Below, in pieces: positions 1-9,484 of a stretch of 64,000 nucleotides of DNA. The notes below the pieces were generated by a model. The model had not been told where the DNA came from. It ran no database searches and saw only the letters and a list, made by a program, of their open reading frames with translations. Within the stretch, counting starts at the first letter, position 1, and the number at the start of each line of letters is the position of its first letter. Made by a program: the position numbers and the translations under genes. The DNA is from Pictodentalium vernedei (Eukaryota > Mollusca > Scaphopoda > Dentaliida > Dentaliidae): the NCBI GenBank assembly GCA_031216915.1, contig CM062297.1, positions 175,140,356 through 175,204,355 on the forward strand, in the 5' to 3' direction.

Positions 1-9
1 TTTCCATTT

Positions 10-290
10 GGGACACATATTATAAACAGATTATTTATTTTTGTTCAAGTGAGTTCAATGAAAGAAACTTTAATCACATTCAATGGACGATTCAAAATGT
101 CTGCTTTAAGATTGCCATTTTTTTCTAAAAGCAATGTGGTAGACACACACCTAATATTCATTTCGTATGGGGTCACCGATGACGTCATCGTCGACCTGAT
201 ATGGCTTCATAGGCCTCCACCATTTATCCATGCTGATTGGTGGATCCCAAGAGCTGACACAATAAATATCATTATTATATGACTTCCACA
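10..290 (+). repeat. Dispersed repeat, copy 1
   Basis: This stretch matches 26157-26432 closely, with many shared blocks such as 'ataaacagattattt', 'ggggtcaccgatgacgtca' and 'catttatccatgctgattgg'. A partial third copy lies at 26041-26110. The open frame over it (49-282) also occurs, diverged, in the other copy and is repeat translation rather than a gene. Family unknown; no terminal repeats or target duplication were identified. Confidence 0.7.
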
Positions 291-626
291 AATAGCCGCT
301 CAATAAAAATGAATTGAAATCAGAAGGTCAAAGGTCAAGATAATTATTGACCTATTTAATCAATGTGGATATCTTACTGAAAGGAAGATTTCATTTCAGC
401 CTTGAAGCTAACAATGAAATACTTGGAAAGCTCTATGAGTGTATATAATTTCCAGTAAAATGTTCTGATTTTCTCGAAGCTGGGTATTCACGAAAAACGG
501 ACATACGATGAAGTGGGAGATTATATGTTGTCATTTACTAAAATAGTGCGCCTGAGTTACTGTTCTGAGACGCATCCGCTTAGTAGACGACAAGTACTTC
601 CTCAATAGTTTCTCAGAAATATTCTC
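291..626. other. Unassigned spacer
   Basis: No gene, tRNA, or repeat shared with the rest of the window is visible here. It is AT-rich single-copy-looking sequence between a dispersed repeat and the first TTAA MITE. Confidence 0.4.
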
Positions 627-879
627 TTAACCCTTTAACTAACATGAAAAGCAGACGACACCTGCAAAACAAATTCTTGAATAACTATTTTTTTTTCATT
701 TTTTGTCTTAAAAACATAGGTTATGAGCGCTCATGGGAACGAGCTCGACGAGCTCGTTCCAATGAGGGGTCATAACCTATGTTTTTGAGACAAAAAATGA
801 AAAAAATAATGAAAATTAATTGGCGATTTTTGAGAATAGCGCTGGCCGGTTTTGGCCGTTACGTTGGGTAAAGGGTTAA
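627..879 (+). mobile_element. TTAA hairpin MITE (piggyBac-like), copy A
   Basis: The ends read TTAACCCTTTA...TAAAGGGTTAA, a short terminal inverted repeat flanked by TTAA, the target site used by piggyBac elements. The centre is a ~45-bp-armed hairpin (ACATAGGTTATGA...TCATAACCTATGT). Plus orientation is defined here by the end reading CTAACATGAAAAGC on the left. It carries no coding capacity. Eleven other copies lie in this window. Confidence 0.85.
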
Positions 880-1022
880 GTATTACTGACAGAGTGGATA
901 CATCCTGTTCTTGCTATTTCTGCTCTCTGCCACTCCTTTCTAGAACGTATTGTGTTCTTTGCTTGGTAAAGGAGCCTTGCACAATTTCAATTCCACATGC
1001 GCCCCTTCGGATCTCCTGTACT

Positions 1023-1389
1023 GGGAGCTAGGTGGCTCAGTAGGTAGAGGTGCAGGCTGCAAGCCGAGAGGTCCTCGGTTCGAATCCCACCTGCGGCAAC
1101 CGCGTTGTGTCCATGGGCAAGACACTTCATCTCCATTGCCCGCGTGGGGGCGCGATGACGCCGTGTACTAAGGCGTACTGCACGTCGATGGTGCGCATGT
1201 CTTCAACCAATCTAACCTGCCTGTGCTGCAGTGCGGAGTTACGATGTTGGGGAGCTGGCAGCTGCTCGTCGTTGCTCGGTGGTTCTCTCCGGGTACTCCG
1301 GCTTCCTCCACCCGTAAAACTGCCACGGTCATGATTAGCCATTGTGCATAAATATGTGACCTTAAACATCAATAAATAAATAAATAAAT
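1023..1389 (+). mobile_element. tRNA-derived SINE, copy 1 (full length)
   Basis: The head carries pol III promoter-like boxes: an A box near 'tggctcagtaggtag' and a B box 'ggttcgaatcc'. A body follows that is shared with eight other copies here ('cgttgtgtccatgggcaaga', 'ctccgggtactccggcttcc'). The element ends in an (AATAA)n tail. Open frames crossing it on both strands are repeat translations. Its extent is judged from shared sequence; no clear target duplication was found. Confidence 0.85.
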
Positions 1390-1997
1390 CTCCTGTACTA
1401 ACAGCTTTGCTTCTCGTATTTTCACCTCTCTCTCTTTTTATTATATGACTACCACAAAGAGCCGCCCAATACCACTGTAGTTTGCCCATCAAATCCAGCT
1501 CTCCCGTAAACAAGAGTGTCAAGTTTTTCAGATCGTTATCATGCCTATCTCAAACGAGGCGCAGCTGAACGGACTATTTCAGCAAGTGATCTACAAATAA
1601 ATATTGAACATAAGCACAGGCCATAAACACGAGTGTCCCCTCATTAGATTCCGTTGACAAACATTCCAGTCGACGTCTGTTTGAAAATGCCGTGCTGAAC
1701 AATTGCAAAATAACAATTAACAACTATTTTCAAGATGCGAATCCAACAAAACGTAAGAGAATCTGTGTTATAGAAAGCGATTCTGATTGACATTCAAGTT
1801 TTGCCTCCATTGTTTTGGCTTTCAAGCTTCATTTTCGACACGAACGTTCGATATTACTACGCGTTTGAGATTCCCCAATTCCATAAATTTTTAATGTAGT
1901 TGGCTAATATAATTCTTGTTGTATTTGATTTTTCAGGTCTTGTGATCAGTTTAAAATACAAATTGTCATATAATAAACAAATTACTACAACAGTCAA
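1390..1997. other. Unassigned spacer
   Basis: I see no supportable gene or repeat. Short open frames are of chance length and show no recognisable motif. Confidence 0.4.
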
Positions 1998-2104
1998 TTG
2001 ATCAGTGTTGTTGTATTCTGTCGAGTTGATGAGATGAGATCGGCCAGATCAAACGAGATCTCATCTCGTCAACTCGACGGAATTCAACAATACAGATCAA
2101 CTGA
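1998..2104. repeat. Imperfect palindrome (hairpin)
   Basis: The left arm 'gttgttgtattctgtcgag' pairs with the right arm 'ctcgacggaattcaacaat', with about 45 bases on each side of a short loop. The size resembles a very small hairpin MITE. No second copy was seen in this window. Confidence 0.6.
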
Positions 2105-2633
2105 GTGTTGTAATAATCTGTATATATCGTGTCAGATACATTGGCGAAATGAAGCATGCTGCGCCACCCGAAGAACATTTCAGACGCGTTAATACAAGTT
2201 GAAAATGTTCCAAAAAGACGCCGTATCTGTCAGAAGGCAAGTACATCTATCCAAACAAAGAATTTTTTGGACTAATTTCATAGGATTGTAAAATGGTTTA
2301 CAATCATTAGAAAAAGCATTTCCACTACCTGTAAGGTAATTTGCGATACAAAATTTTAAAATTAAATTGTTCCATGCTCTAAACGTACTGGCAACACGTC
2401 TTCGTTCACCACGGCCACAGCCTGGCAGCTTATGTCGCGTATCAACAAACATTTATAACTGGAAGCAAGCCTTGAACAACTATCTAATGCACATTCTAAG
2501 TTTAGACTGTTTTTATCGGTGTCTCAAGCGGCAAGAAAGCAAATAACTAAAAACCTACTTTTGAGAAAAAGAAACCCTCTGCATTGGAAACCGATGTAAT
2601 CTCGCCAACCCGGGTCAGGGGTCGGATCTAACC
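2105..2633. other. Unassigned spacer
   Basis: The minus-strand open frame of 87 codons (2189-2452) has no recognisable domain and composition unlike a gene. Nothing else is supportable. Confidence 0.35.
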
Positions 2634-2883
2634 TTAACCCTTTACCTAACGTAACGGCCAAAACCGGCCAGCGCTATTCTCAAAAATCGCCAATTAATTT
2701 TCACTATTTTTTTCATTGTTTGTCTCAAAACATAGGTTATGACCCCTCGTTGGAACGAGCTCGAAGAGCTCGTTCCAACGAGGGGTCATAACCTATGTTT
2801 TTGAGACAAAAATGAAAAAAAATAGTTATTCAAGAATTATTTTTGCAAGTGTCGTCTGCTTTTCATGTTAGGTAAAGGGTTAA
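2634..2883 (-). mobile_element. TTAA hairpin MITE, copy B
   Basis: Complete copy in reverse orientation, beginning TTAACCCTTTACCTAACGTA and ending GTTAGGTAAAGGGTTAA. The central hairpin arms carry the 'cgttgg/ccaacg' variant on both sides. Its right TTAA is shared with the next copy, so the two sit back to back with no spacer. Confidence 0.85.
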
Positions 2884-3122
2884 CCCTTTATCTAACATGA
2901 AAAGCTCTACGACACTTGCAAACAAAAATCTTGAATAACTATTTTTTTATCTCAAAAACATAGGTTATGACCCCTCATTGGAACGAGCTCATCGAGCTCG
3001 TTCCAACGAGGGATCATAACCTCTGTTTTTGAGACAAAAATGAAAAAAAAATGAAAATTAATTGGCGATTTTTTGAGAATAGCACAGGCCGGTTTTAACA
3101 GTTACGTTGGGTAAAGAGATAA
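2880..3122 (+). mobile_element. TTAA hairpin MITE, copy C
   Basis: It starts from the same TTAA that ends copy B and runs in the opposite orientation. Its right end is diverged (gtaaagagataa instead of gtaaagggttaa), so it is older or damaged there. Confidence 0.8.
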
Positions 3123-4149
3123 TAAAATCATTAGCAGCGGTAAAGCCGAAACTACTTCCGCATTGCATGAGCATAATTAAAGTGTTGTTGCTTTTAAAAA
3201 TCTTTATCGAAGAGCCCAAAAATGTAATTTATTATTTCGTCGCATCGCACGAATCGCATCCGGTGGTGTACCGGCTTCAACACACAGCGATTATGTGGAT
3301 TTAGTTTTAGTAAGGTCGTCACATGTTTTATTTTCGTCTTTGGAAAAGCTGACGAAAAATGTACTCAGCAATTTATGTAAAAGCACACCTCGTTTCCTCA
3401 AATTTGTTTTTGATCACACAAATCTCTATCATGTTTCAAATGTATTAAGTGAAAACATGGATTTAACTGGGGTTTTTGTCACTTTTATTTTCCCATTTTG
3501 TGGCAGTGTGACAACTCATATACTTCCCTTCAGTATGTGTTCTGCTTGCATTTTAATGCGCCACATTCTTGTGACTGTAAGAAGAAAATGGTAAATTTAG
3601 GGAGAAATCATTTCTTCTATTGACAGGGATGCATTCTAAAATCTGGCTGGTCGATAGCTACGTAATACGGAGCCGTCGCGCAATATTTCCACCAAATCAC
3701 CGAGGAGCTTCCAATATCACGTAATCATGATCATTCGGGAAAGACCCTTGATACGGATTTATATTCAGTTCCCGGAAATTAATTTCCCTGTTATTGCCTC
3801 GGACGCGAACGTATTTCACAGACGACAAAATGGCTCAGACAACCCAGAAACGACGATTTTTGCGCAGCTTTCTGATGATGAAGTTGCGGTGAAAAAGAGA
3901 TGTCAATAGATAAAATTGTCACCCCGTGTTTGTTTACGTAGTACGGGTTTTCACCTACCCTCAGCCAGCCGTATCCCATTCGGCTTCGGGAGGGTAGTAG
4001 TACAGAGCACGGGGGTTCTGGGCCACCCCCTCTAGCGGGCCCCCAGCACAGATGAAAGCACATAAGGTTTCACATACATATACTAAGACGACCCGAGTGG
4101 GTTTTCCCAAACTATTGGGTTTTCCCAAACTATCTGACAAGCTGTAGAA
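3123..4149. other. Unassigned spacer with a GC-rich block
   Basis: No gene is supportable; several 60-100-codon frames lack motifs. A GC-rich block at about 3945-4065 differs from its surroundings in composition. It leads into the decayed Polinton fossil and may be its flank or terminal sequence, which I cannot decide. Confidence 0.35.
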
Positions 4150-4298
4150 GACACTGTATAAAACCGTGTTTACTTTGGTTACTTGGTTATCGGAGAGTGA
4201 ATTTTTTTTTCAGTGAGTTTGAAACAAACATGGCTAAAGGGTGTACTGAGGCGGGTCATCCTGACTACTGTTTCAACAGACACAATGGAAATAAATTC

Positions 4299-4870
4299 TC
4301 ACTGCGGTTCCGGCGGTGCACTCGGAGCAAGAGCTGATTTGCTGACTGTCAGTGATCGCCTCCCCGCGTCCCTGGCGCTTTCTTTGCACATCACGAGCAA
4401 CAGTTCGTTTTTTGAATCAGTCGGCTCAGCACGTGAGACCCGATGTATTTCGTCACTCAACTTATTGAATTTCTTCTTTTCTGCCAGAACTAGCTGGAAT
4501 TCATCCTCAGTGAGTTTACCGTCTGTGAGCGCTCTTGAATAGAGGTCAGTTATGGTGGAGAAGTTTAGCCTCAGAAACGCGCTGATTGTATTGTGCTTCT
4601 TCGCCTTCCTTGCAAGTCGGCGGCTAATAAACATACGCCTATTAACCATCGTACACCAACGGCGGCTTCCAACCCTATAACTAGTGGTGTTGCTACAACA
4701 GTAGATACCAGTCCAATCCCGTCTATCCCAAGGCCAACGCTGATTGTTGTTAGAGTCGTTTCGATACCATCTGCGATATTAACGTTCTTCCGCTAGGCGA
4801 GCTTTTATATCTCCGATCTCCTGAATGCGAACATCATAACCAAGTGCAGGATATAGACCCATTGTTGTTA
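4299..4870 (-). pseudogene. Polinton-associated hydrophobic/helical protein remnant
   Basis: Part of the lineage-1 Polinton fossil. A glycine/valine-rich hydrophobic stretch precedes a basic segment and a helical segment with the motifs 'ITDLYSRALTDGKLTEDEF' and 'EKKKFNKL'. I recognise this arrangement (hydrophobic segment, basic turn, then a conserved SKALNDGKISDEEF-like helix) from uncharacterised proteins of Polinton-like elements in aquatic invertebrates. Its function is unknown; a membrane or virion role is only inferred. Broken. Confidence 0.45.
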
Positions 4871-5519
4871 TGCAACTACATTAAGGTTCAAACTGGAGTG
4901 TCTTTAAATAGTCTTCCGAGAGCCCAATCTTGGAAACTTGCAAATGCTTGAACCTTGCCGGCCCAAGGTAAATACTATTGATCGCGATAGCTGGGAACTT
5001 AGTATCTGTTATTTTGTGTTCCACGCCATTCCACACCATTCAGTATTATGATAATCTAGGGATTATCAGCACCTCTTTGTTCACATGCCTGCGGCACTCA
5101 GTTTAGGCTAATACATTGCAGCACAGGGACGAAGTCACGAGGTGGGGACCCAAGAACTACATGAGTGATTATGCTCAGGTCTTTCCAGTCAAAACTCTTG
5201 GCCCTCTGGGTCAGAGCCTCAGCTTTTTGACTTCTACACGCCTAGTGATGACCAAAAGGATCGTGAGATCGCCTTTATCGTCGTCGGGATGGCCGCGACG
5301 GGCTTGGTGGCCGCTTTGCTATGATGATGCTATCGGGCCCAACCAATATCCGAGAGACTGCCTGATTGTGTTGCGCATGCGTGTTGGGTGCTCATAAGCC
5401 TGTTGGAATACATCGCCGAGCTTCATGGAAAAAAGGCCATCAACAATCTATTACAGCCCCCGGGGCTACTGGAAGGGGATTGCTGCGATTAAAAAGCCCG
5501 CAGCCGCCGCGAAAGTATG

Positions 5520-5930
5520 CACTGAGAGTCGTTGACATGGCCTCCCGCTATAAAGATGCCGAGCCCCTGTCCACAAAGGAAGCTAAAGAGGTTGCGGCCG
5601 CACCTCCTCAGATGGTCCAAGCTGCTACAGATCGATCCCGGGCGCGAATTCATGGGCGCAATGAAACAACTGGTGGCCCAGCATGGTGTTCAGTTGAGAC
5701 GGGGCCGTGTGGACATTCAACGAGACCAGGGAATTGTGGAACGCTTCAACCGCACCCTGGCGGAGGAGTTGTTTGGGTACCAGTACGCCCAAGTGATGAG
5801 GTTACCATCGGGTGAGAGGTCGACCGAGTGGGTTTACCGACTGCCCGCTGTTGTTTTTGGCTGTGAATAATGAAGAGACTCGTCTAACTGGTAAAAAGCC
5901 CTCTGACGCCATCAAGGCAAAGACTCTTCG
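5520..5930 (+). pseudogene. Polinton integrase remnant (lineage 1)
   Basis: The translated sequence contains integrase hallmarks: 'VVDMASRYKDAEPL' near the start of the catalytic core, 'LLQIDPGREFMGAM' around the second acidic residue, and 'QGIVERFNRTLAEELF' around the conserved glutamate, followed by 'TRLTGKKPSDAI'. This is a retroviral-type (rve, D,D-35-E) fold, which in Polintons inserts the linear element. It differs strongly from the 48-kb integrase, which argues for two lineages. The region is a broken fossil. Confidence 0.65.
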
Positions 5931-6119
5931 ATCAGTATCTCGTCGATGACGGCATTCATATCTGACTACCCAGCGGGGCGGCATTCTTGTGGCCATAGGC
6001 TTGGGTGTCCAACTCATTTTCCGAATTCCAGCGCTTAGAGTCAAGGGGACAGTGGCACATTGTTTAGGCGCTGCTCATAGGCCATCGGATCACAGTACCT
6101 CCATACCGTGGCGGACAAT

Positions 6120-6290
6120 CTTCTTGCTCGTGGCGAATGTGTTTCTTCACAACGCACTTTTTCATGCCCTTGGCCTTCTTGATTTTTTCTCGCCGGCCTC
6201 AAGGATGCTGTACATCTTGGGGCGCAGGCTCACATACTCGGCGATGGGGCGTCCGGCACACTCGCCCTTCAGTGGGATGTAGGAACCCTC
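6120..6290 (-). pseudogene. Polinton DNA polymerase B remnant (lineage 1)
   Basis: Minus-strand translation contains 'AEYVSLRPKMYSIL' followed by a basic segment with 'MKKCVVKKHI'. The same order occurs in the polymerase of the 48-63 kb Polinton ('VEFVGLRPKLYAYHL' then 'IKACVVKKNI'). That shared C-terminal signature identifies this as polB-derived. Only a small part is recognisable and it is broken. Confidence 0.6.
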
Positions 6291-6374
6291 TCTCAGGGAT
6301 TGATATCGATATCGGGCCATGTCCAGCCAAAGAGTCTGCACTCTGTCTACCGCTCAGCCTTAGCCTCTTTGTGT

Positions 6375-6930
6375 TTATTTTTCGAACGTATTCTGGATCC
6401 TTGAGAAGGCCCTGTCTAGTGCCTCGTTGATCTCATGAGCCTGCGGAATGGCTTCTTGTTTATGACGGAGCACGGGGTCTGTGAGCTCCTCACTGCCATC
6501 AGGATTGTCTTTGCGAAGCTGAATGTTAAGAGTAACTTTACTCCATTGAGAGCTAGAATCTCTTCCCTGAGTTTTGGCGAACCTGGGGGCGCACATCCTC
6601 CAAGAAAGCTCTTGTGTCTCTCAAGCACATCCATCTGCCAACCCCGCAGATATTTTCCGATCATCCATGGGGTATGCCTGAAGGCTAGCGCATCCGTCTT
6701 TAGTCGTCTCGATGTTTCAAACAGCTCCAGAATCCCCTTCTAGTGCTGGGTTGGTCGGAACGTTTTAGAGGGAGGAATTGTGTCAAACTCCTCAACAATG
6801 GCCTTCTTTGTTCTCTCACGCGCCTTTCGAGGTGGAGGGAAGGTCGATTTTTCTCTGGAAGCAGAAGCCTCAGCAAGCGCTCCTTTGCTGCTTCTGGGAT
6901 GGCTTCATCCATGATGTTTTTTCACAACAC
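6375..6930 (-). other. Unrecognised minus-strand fossil segment
   Basis: Several overlapping minus-strand open stretches, such as one with 'MDEAIPEAAKERLLRLLLP', lie between the polymerase remnant and the cysteine-rich remnant. They probably belonged to the same Polinton, but I recognise no domain. Some segments look helical and charged. Confidence 0.3.
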
Positions 6931-7032
6931 TCTGGACTGGCCCGGGTGTTTGTATTTCAGCCAACAAATGGTTCATGTATTCATTCATACTCGCCATGTT
7001 GTTGATGGATATACAACATACAACGCCTCTCT

Positions 7033-7320
7033 CTAATTGGGTGTTCGAACTGCGAGGAGCTTTGATAACACCAACGCGAACCGCTGTTTAGCCCGCTTCT
7101 CTAGAGCCAAGTGCCTCATTCTTATTTTGTCTCGGCCACAGGCCCGACAAACCTGTATGTCGCTCTGAACCCCCTCACCACAAGACCGGCAGGGTACAGG
7201 AATCTGAATACCTTTACGGATCCTCAGCAAGTGGACCTTGCAGTATGTATCGCAGCAGCTCGTTCCACAGAGCACGGTTTCACCAACTTTTGTCCAGCCA
7301 CAAATGTTGTGACCCTTCAT
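7033..7320 (-). pseudogene. Cysteine-rich small protein remnant of Polinton lineage 1
   Basis: 95 codons, starting 'MKGHNICGWTKVGETVLCG'. Cysteine pairs are spaced like zinc ligands ('CGTSCCDTYC', 'CRSCGEGVQ', 'CRACGRDK'). I recognise the order 'KGHN...GWTKVG...CCDTYCKVHL...CR.CG.GVQ' from small proteins of Polinton-like elements in other aquatic animals. Function unknown; a zinc-binding or DNA-binding role is inferred from the cysteines only. It ends next to the Tc1 insertion. Confidence 0.45.
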
Positions 7321-7349
7321 ATCTGCTGTAATATTACCTCAAGCATATA

Positions 7350-8853
7350 TACTACTCAACGTTTGCTATAAGCACCAGGTACATCCAACTACCTGTTTTA
7401 CGTTTTAGTTGATATATTGTAATGAAAAGTGTATGTATGTTTTATTTAATTACATCTTTAATGATTAAAGTACAGAAAGTAAGATTTTATTTGTGTTTGA
7501 CATTATTTTTTAGCTTTTGAATACGATAACCATGGAAAATGGATATGATTGGTAAAAGAGAAATTTTTTCAAATTTGCCAAAAAGTTGACGGAGCGAACT
7601 GGTATGTCTTCAATATCGAGTATGAGACACATTACTGTTAATTACAGCTTGACAACGCCTTCTCATGCTCCCAATCAGGTTCCTGGTGCTCCTTTCTGGG
7701 ATATTGTTTCATTCTTGGCCCAGCATGGCAACAAGCTCCCGGACACTTCTTGGCTGGACTGGACGGCCTGAAATTGCAAGCTGCAACTAATTCCAGACAT
7801 GTTCGATTGGATTGAGGTCAGGGGATCTTGCTGGCCAGTCCATACCTCAATCCCGTCCCTCTGTCGGTACTCTCGACAGCATGGACAACATGAGGACGGG
7901 CATTATCGTCCATCAGAATGAATCTATCACCCACTGCTCCTGCATACAATCTGACGTGGACATCCAGCCAGGATCTTATCAATATACCGTTGTGCAGTCA
8001 ATGTACCACGTCCAAGGACACAGAGCTCCATACGTCCATCCCAGCTGATGCCGCCTTAGACCACGAATGACCCTCCACCATAGCGGTTATGCTCAGCAAT
8101 GGTGGCTGTGTGGAATCGCTCTCCTGGTCTTCTGGTCCATCCAACATGGTCCATGGTCCATTCAAATCGTGCCTGGCGGTGGTTCTGGGACAGCGGAATG
8201 CGAATACGTGGTCATCTCGATCGGAGACCACCTTCGTGCAACCTTGCCCGGATAGTCTGCGTCGAAACATTTACCCCGGATGCATTCTGAAGGTCACTGC
8301 GAAGCTGGGTTGCTGTGGCAAAGCGGTTCCTACGGGCCTGAATGATCAAAAACCGATCTTCAGCTGCAGATGTTGCCATGTCTCTGCTACCACCATGCCG
8401 TCTTACTGGTGTGCCATACCTCTGAAATCTTGGCCAGGTTCTGGTGATCACCGTATGGTGCACAACAAGGGCTTCACCAACCTGACGATGGGTAGCCCCT
8501 TGCTCCACCATCCCTACATCCCGCCACATTTCTGCTTCTGATAAATGTCTTCTTACATTTGCATTTGCCATATTCAATCATTAAATCACAAGGGTTTGTT
8601 TTGAAATGAAGAATGAATACCCTACACATGTCATATACATGTAGACAGTACACGAAAACATCATGAAAATCAAGAAGTTCATGCTTTCCATGACTGTCAC
8701 GAAAAATCTGCCTGTCAAGAGAGCTAATGTAAACACTGGGGACCACCTCAATACATTCCTCAATCACATCCACCAAAAATATCGCAAATATGTCGCAAGC
8801 AAATTTCAAAATGATGTGTCAAATATTTGGTGCTTAGCAAATTTTGAGTAGTA
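7350..8853 (-). mobile_element. Tc1/mariner element (Tc1-like), decayed
   Basis: Both ends carry matching inverted repeats (left 'actactcaacgtttgct', right complement 'actactcaaaatttgct'), each flanked by TA, the target of Tc1/mariner elements. The ~1.5-kb length is normal for the family. A transposase relic lies inside on the minus strand. It sits just right of the lineage-1 Polinton fossil. Confidence 0.85.
7600..8577 (-). pseudogene. Tc1-like transposase pseudogene
   Basis: The N-terminal 121 codons (8577 down to 8212) are open and contain a bipartite helix-turn-helix/PRD-like DNA-binding region ('GATHRQVGEALVVHHTVITR', then 'VSTQTIRARLHEGGL'). Downstream the frame shifts repeatedly. 'GDRFILMDDNARPH' near 7881-7929 carries the second catalytic aspartate of the DDE domain. 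'ELVAMLGQE', a stop, then 'NNIPERS' and 'IGSMRRRCQAVI' near 7605-7720 match the C-terminus of Tc1 transposases. An intact protein would be about 330-350 residues. Frameshifts and stops make it inactive. Confidence 0.85.
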
Positions 8854-9005
8854 TAGTTCAAATGCCAATTGGTATCTGCAAAAGGAGAAACATTAGGATA
8901 TATTCCCCAAGAAAAAAAGTATTGTACAGCTACTGTGACGACATACTCGATAATTTCACACTCCGATAACCAAGATAACCTAAATAAACATTTTTTTTTT
9001 GATAG
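8854..9005. other. Spacer
   Basis: Short AT-rich spacer after the Tc1 element; nothing recognised. Confidence 0.3.
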
Positions 9006-9163
9006 AGAGTAATCGCTTGACTGGGCTGGTTACGTGAAATAATTCATGAGAGGTGAGGGACGTTGTACAAACACGAGTGTGCACGAGTGTTTTACAATAT
9101 AGTCCCTCGCCTGGAATGAATTATTTCACGTAATCAGTCCAGTCAAGCCAGTACTCTGTTTAT
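9006..9163. repeat. Palindromic repeat (probable hairpin MITE)
   Basis: The arms 'ggttacgtgaaataattcat' and 'atgaattatttcacgtaatc' pair. The outer parts (cgcttgactgg / ccagtcaagcc; agagta / tactct) extend the pairing to about 40 bases. No second copy was seen in the window. Confidence 0.6.
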
Positions 9164-9194
9164 TACTTTTCATTATTAACGATAATTATATTAT

Positions 9195-9441
9195 CTAATC
9201 CTTTACTTAACGTAACGGCTAAAACGGCTAAAACCGGCCCGCGCTATTCTCAAAAATCGCTAATTAATTTTCATTATTTTTCATTTTTTTCTCTAAAACA
9301 TAGGTTATGACCCTTCATTGGAACGAGCTCGGTCGAGGAGGTGTCATAATCTATCTTTTTGAGACAAAAATGAAAAACATTAGTTGTTCGAGAATTTTTT
9401 TTGCAAGTGTCTTCTGCTTTTCATGTTAGGTAAAGGGTTAA
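9195..9441 (-). mobile_element. TTAA hairpin MITE, copy D
   Basis: Reverse orientation. The left end is diverged (taatcctttactt) and the right end is TAAAGGGTTAA. The central hairpin lacks part of one arm, so this copy is degenerate. Confidence 0.8.
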
Positions 9442-9484
9442 TCAACACCAGAAGCATATTCCTCCTCTGGGAATTAGAATTTAA

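Larger units (their letters stand above)
4150..7345. mobile_element. Decayed Polinton (Maverick) fossil, lineage 1
   Basis: Remnants of several virus-like genes occur close together. They are an integrase region on the plus strand (about 5520-5930) and, on the minus strand, a conserved hydrophobic/helical protein (about 4299-4870), the C-terminal part of a family B DNA polymerase (about 6120-6290) and a cysteine-rich protein (7033-7320). Integrase together with protein-primed-type polB is the Polinton signature. The region is more GC-rich than its flanks and clearly a different lineage from the 48-63 kb element. It is heavily broken, with many breaks, and little of the full 15-20 kb remains. 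A Tc1 element lies immediately to the right. No terminal repeats were found; age is old relative to the second Polinton. Confidence 0.65.

Noticed and set aside
1023-1100. Possible tRNA gene
   Set aside because: The A/B box pair is followed by SINE body and tail, and acceptor-stem pairing is not convincing.
949-1522. Several 60-130-codon frames on both strands
   Set aside because: They cover SINE copy 1 and its flanks and recur in other SINE copies; they are repeat translations.
627-3122. CRISPR-like array of palindromes
   Set aside because: The repeats are dispersed TTAA-flanked MITEs, not short direct repeats with unique spacers, and the window is eukaryotic.
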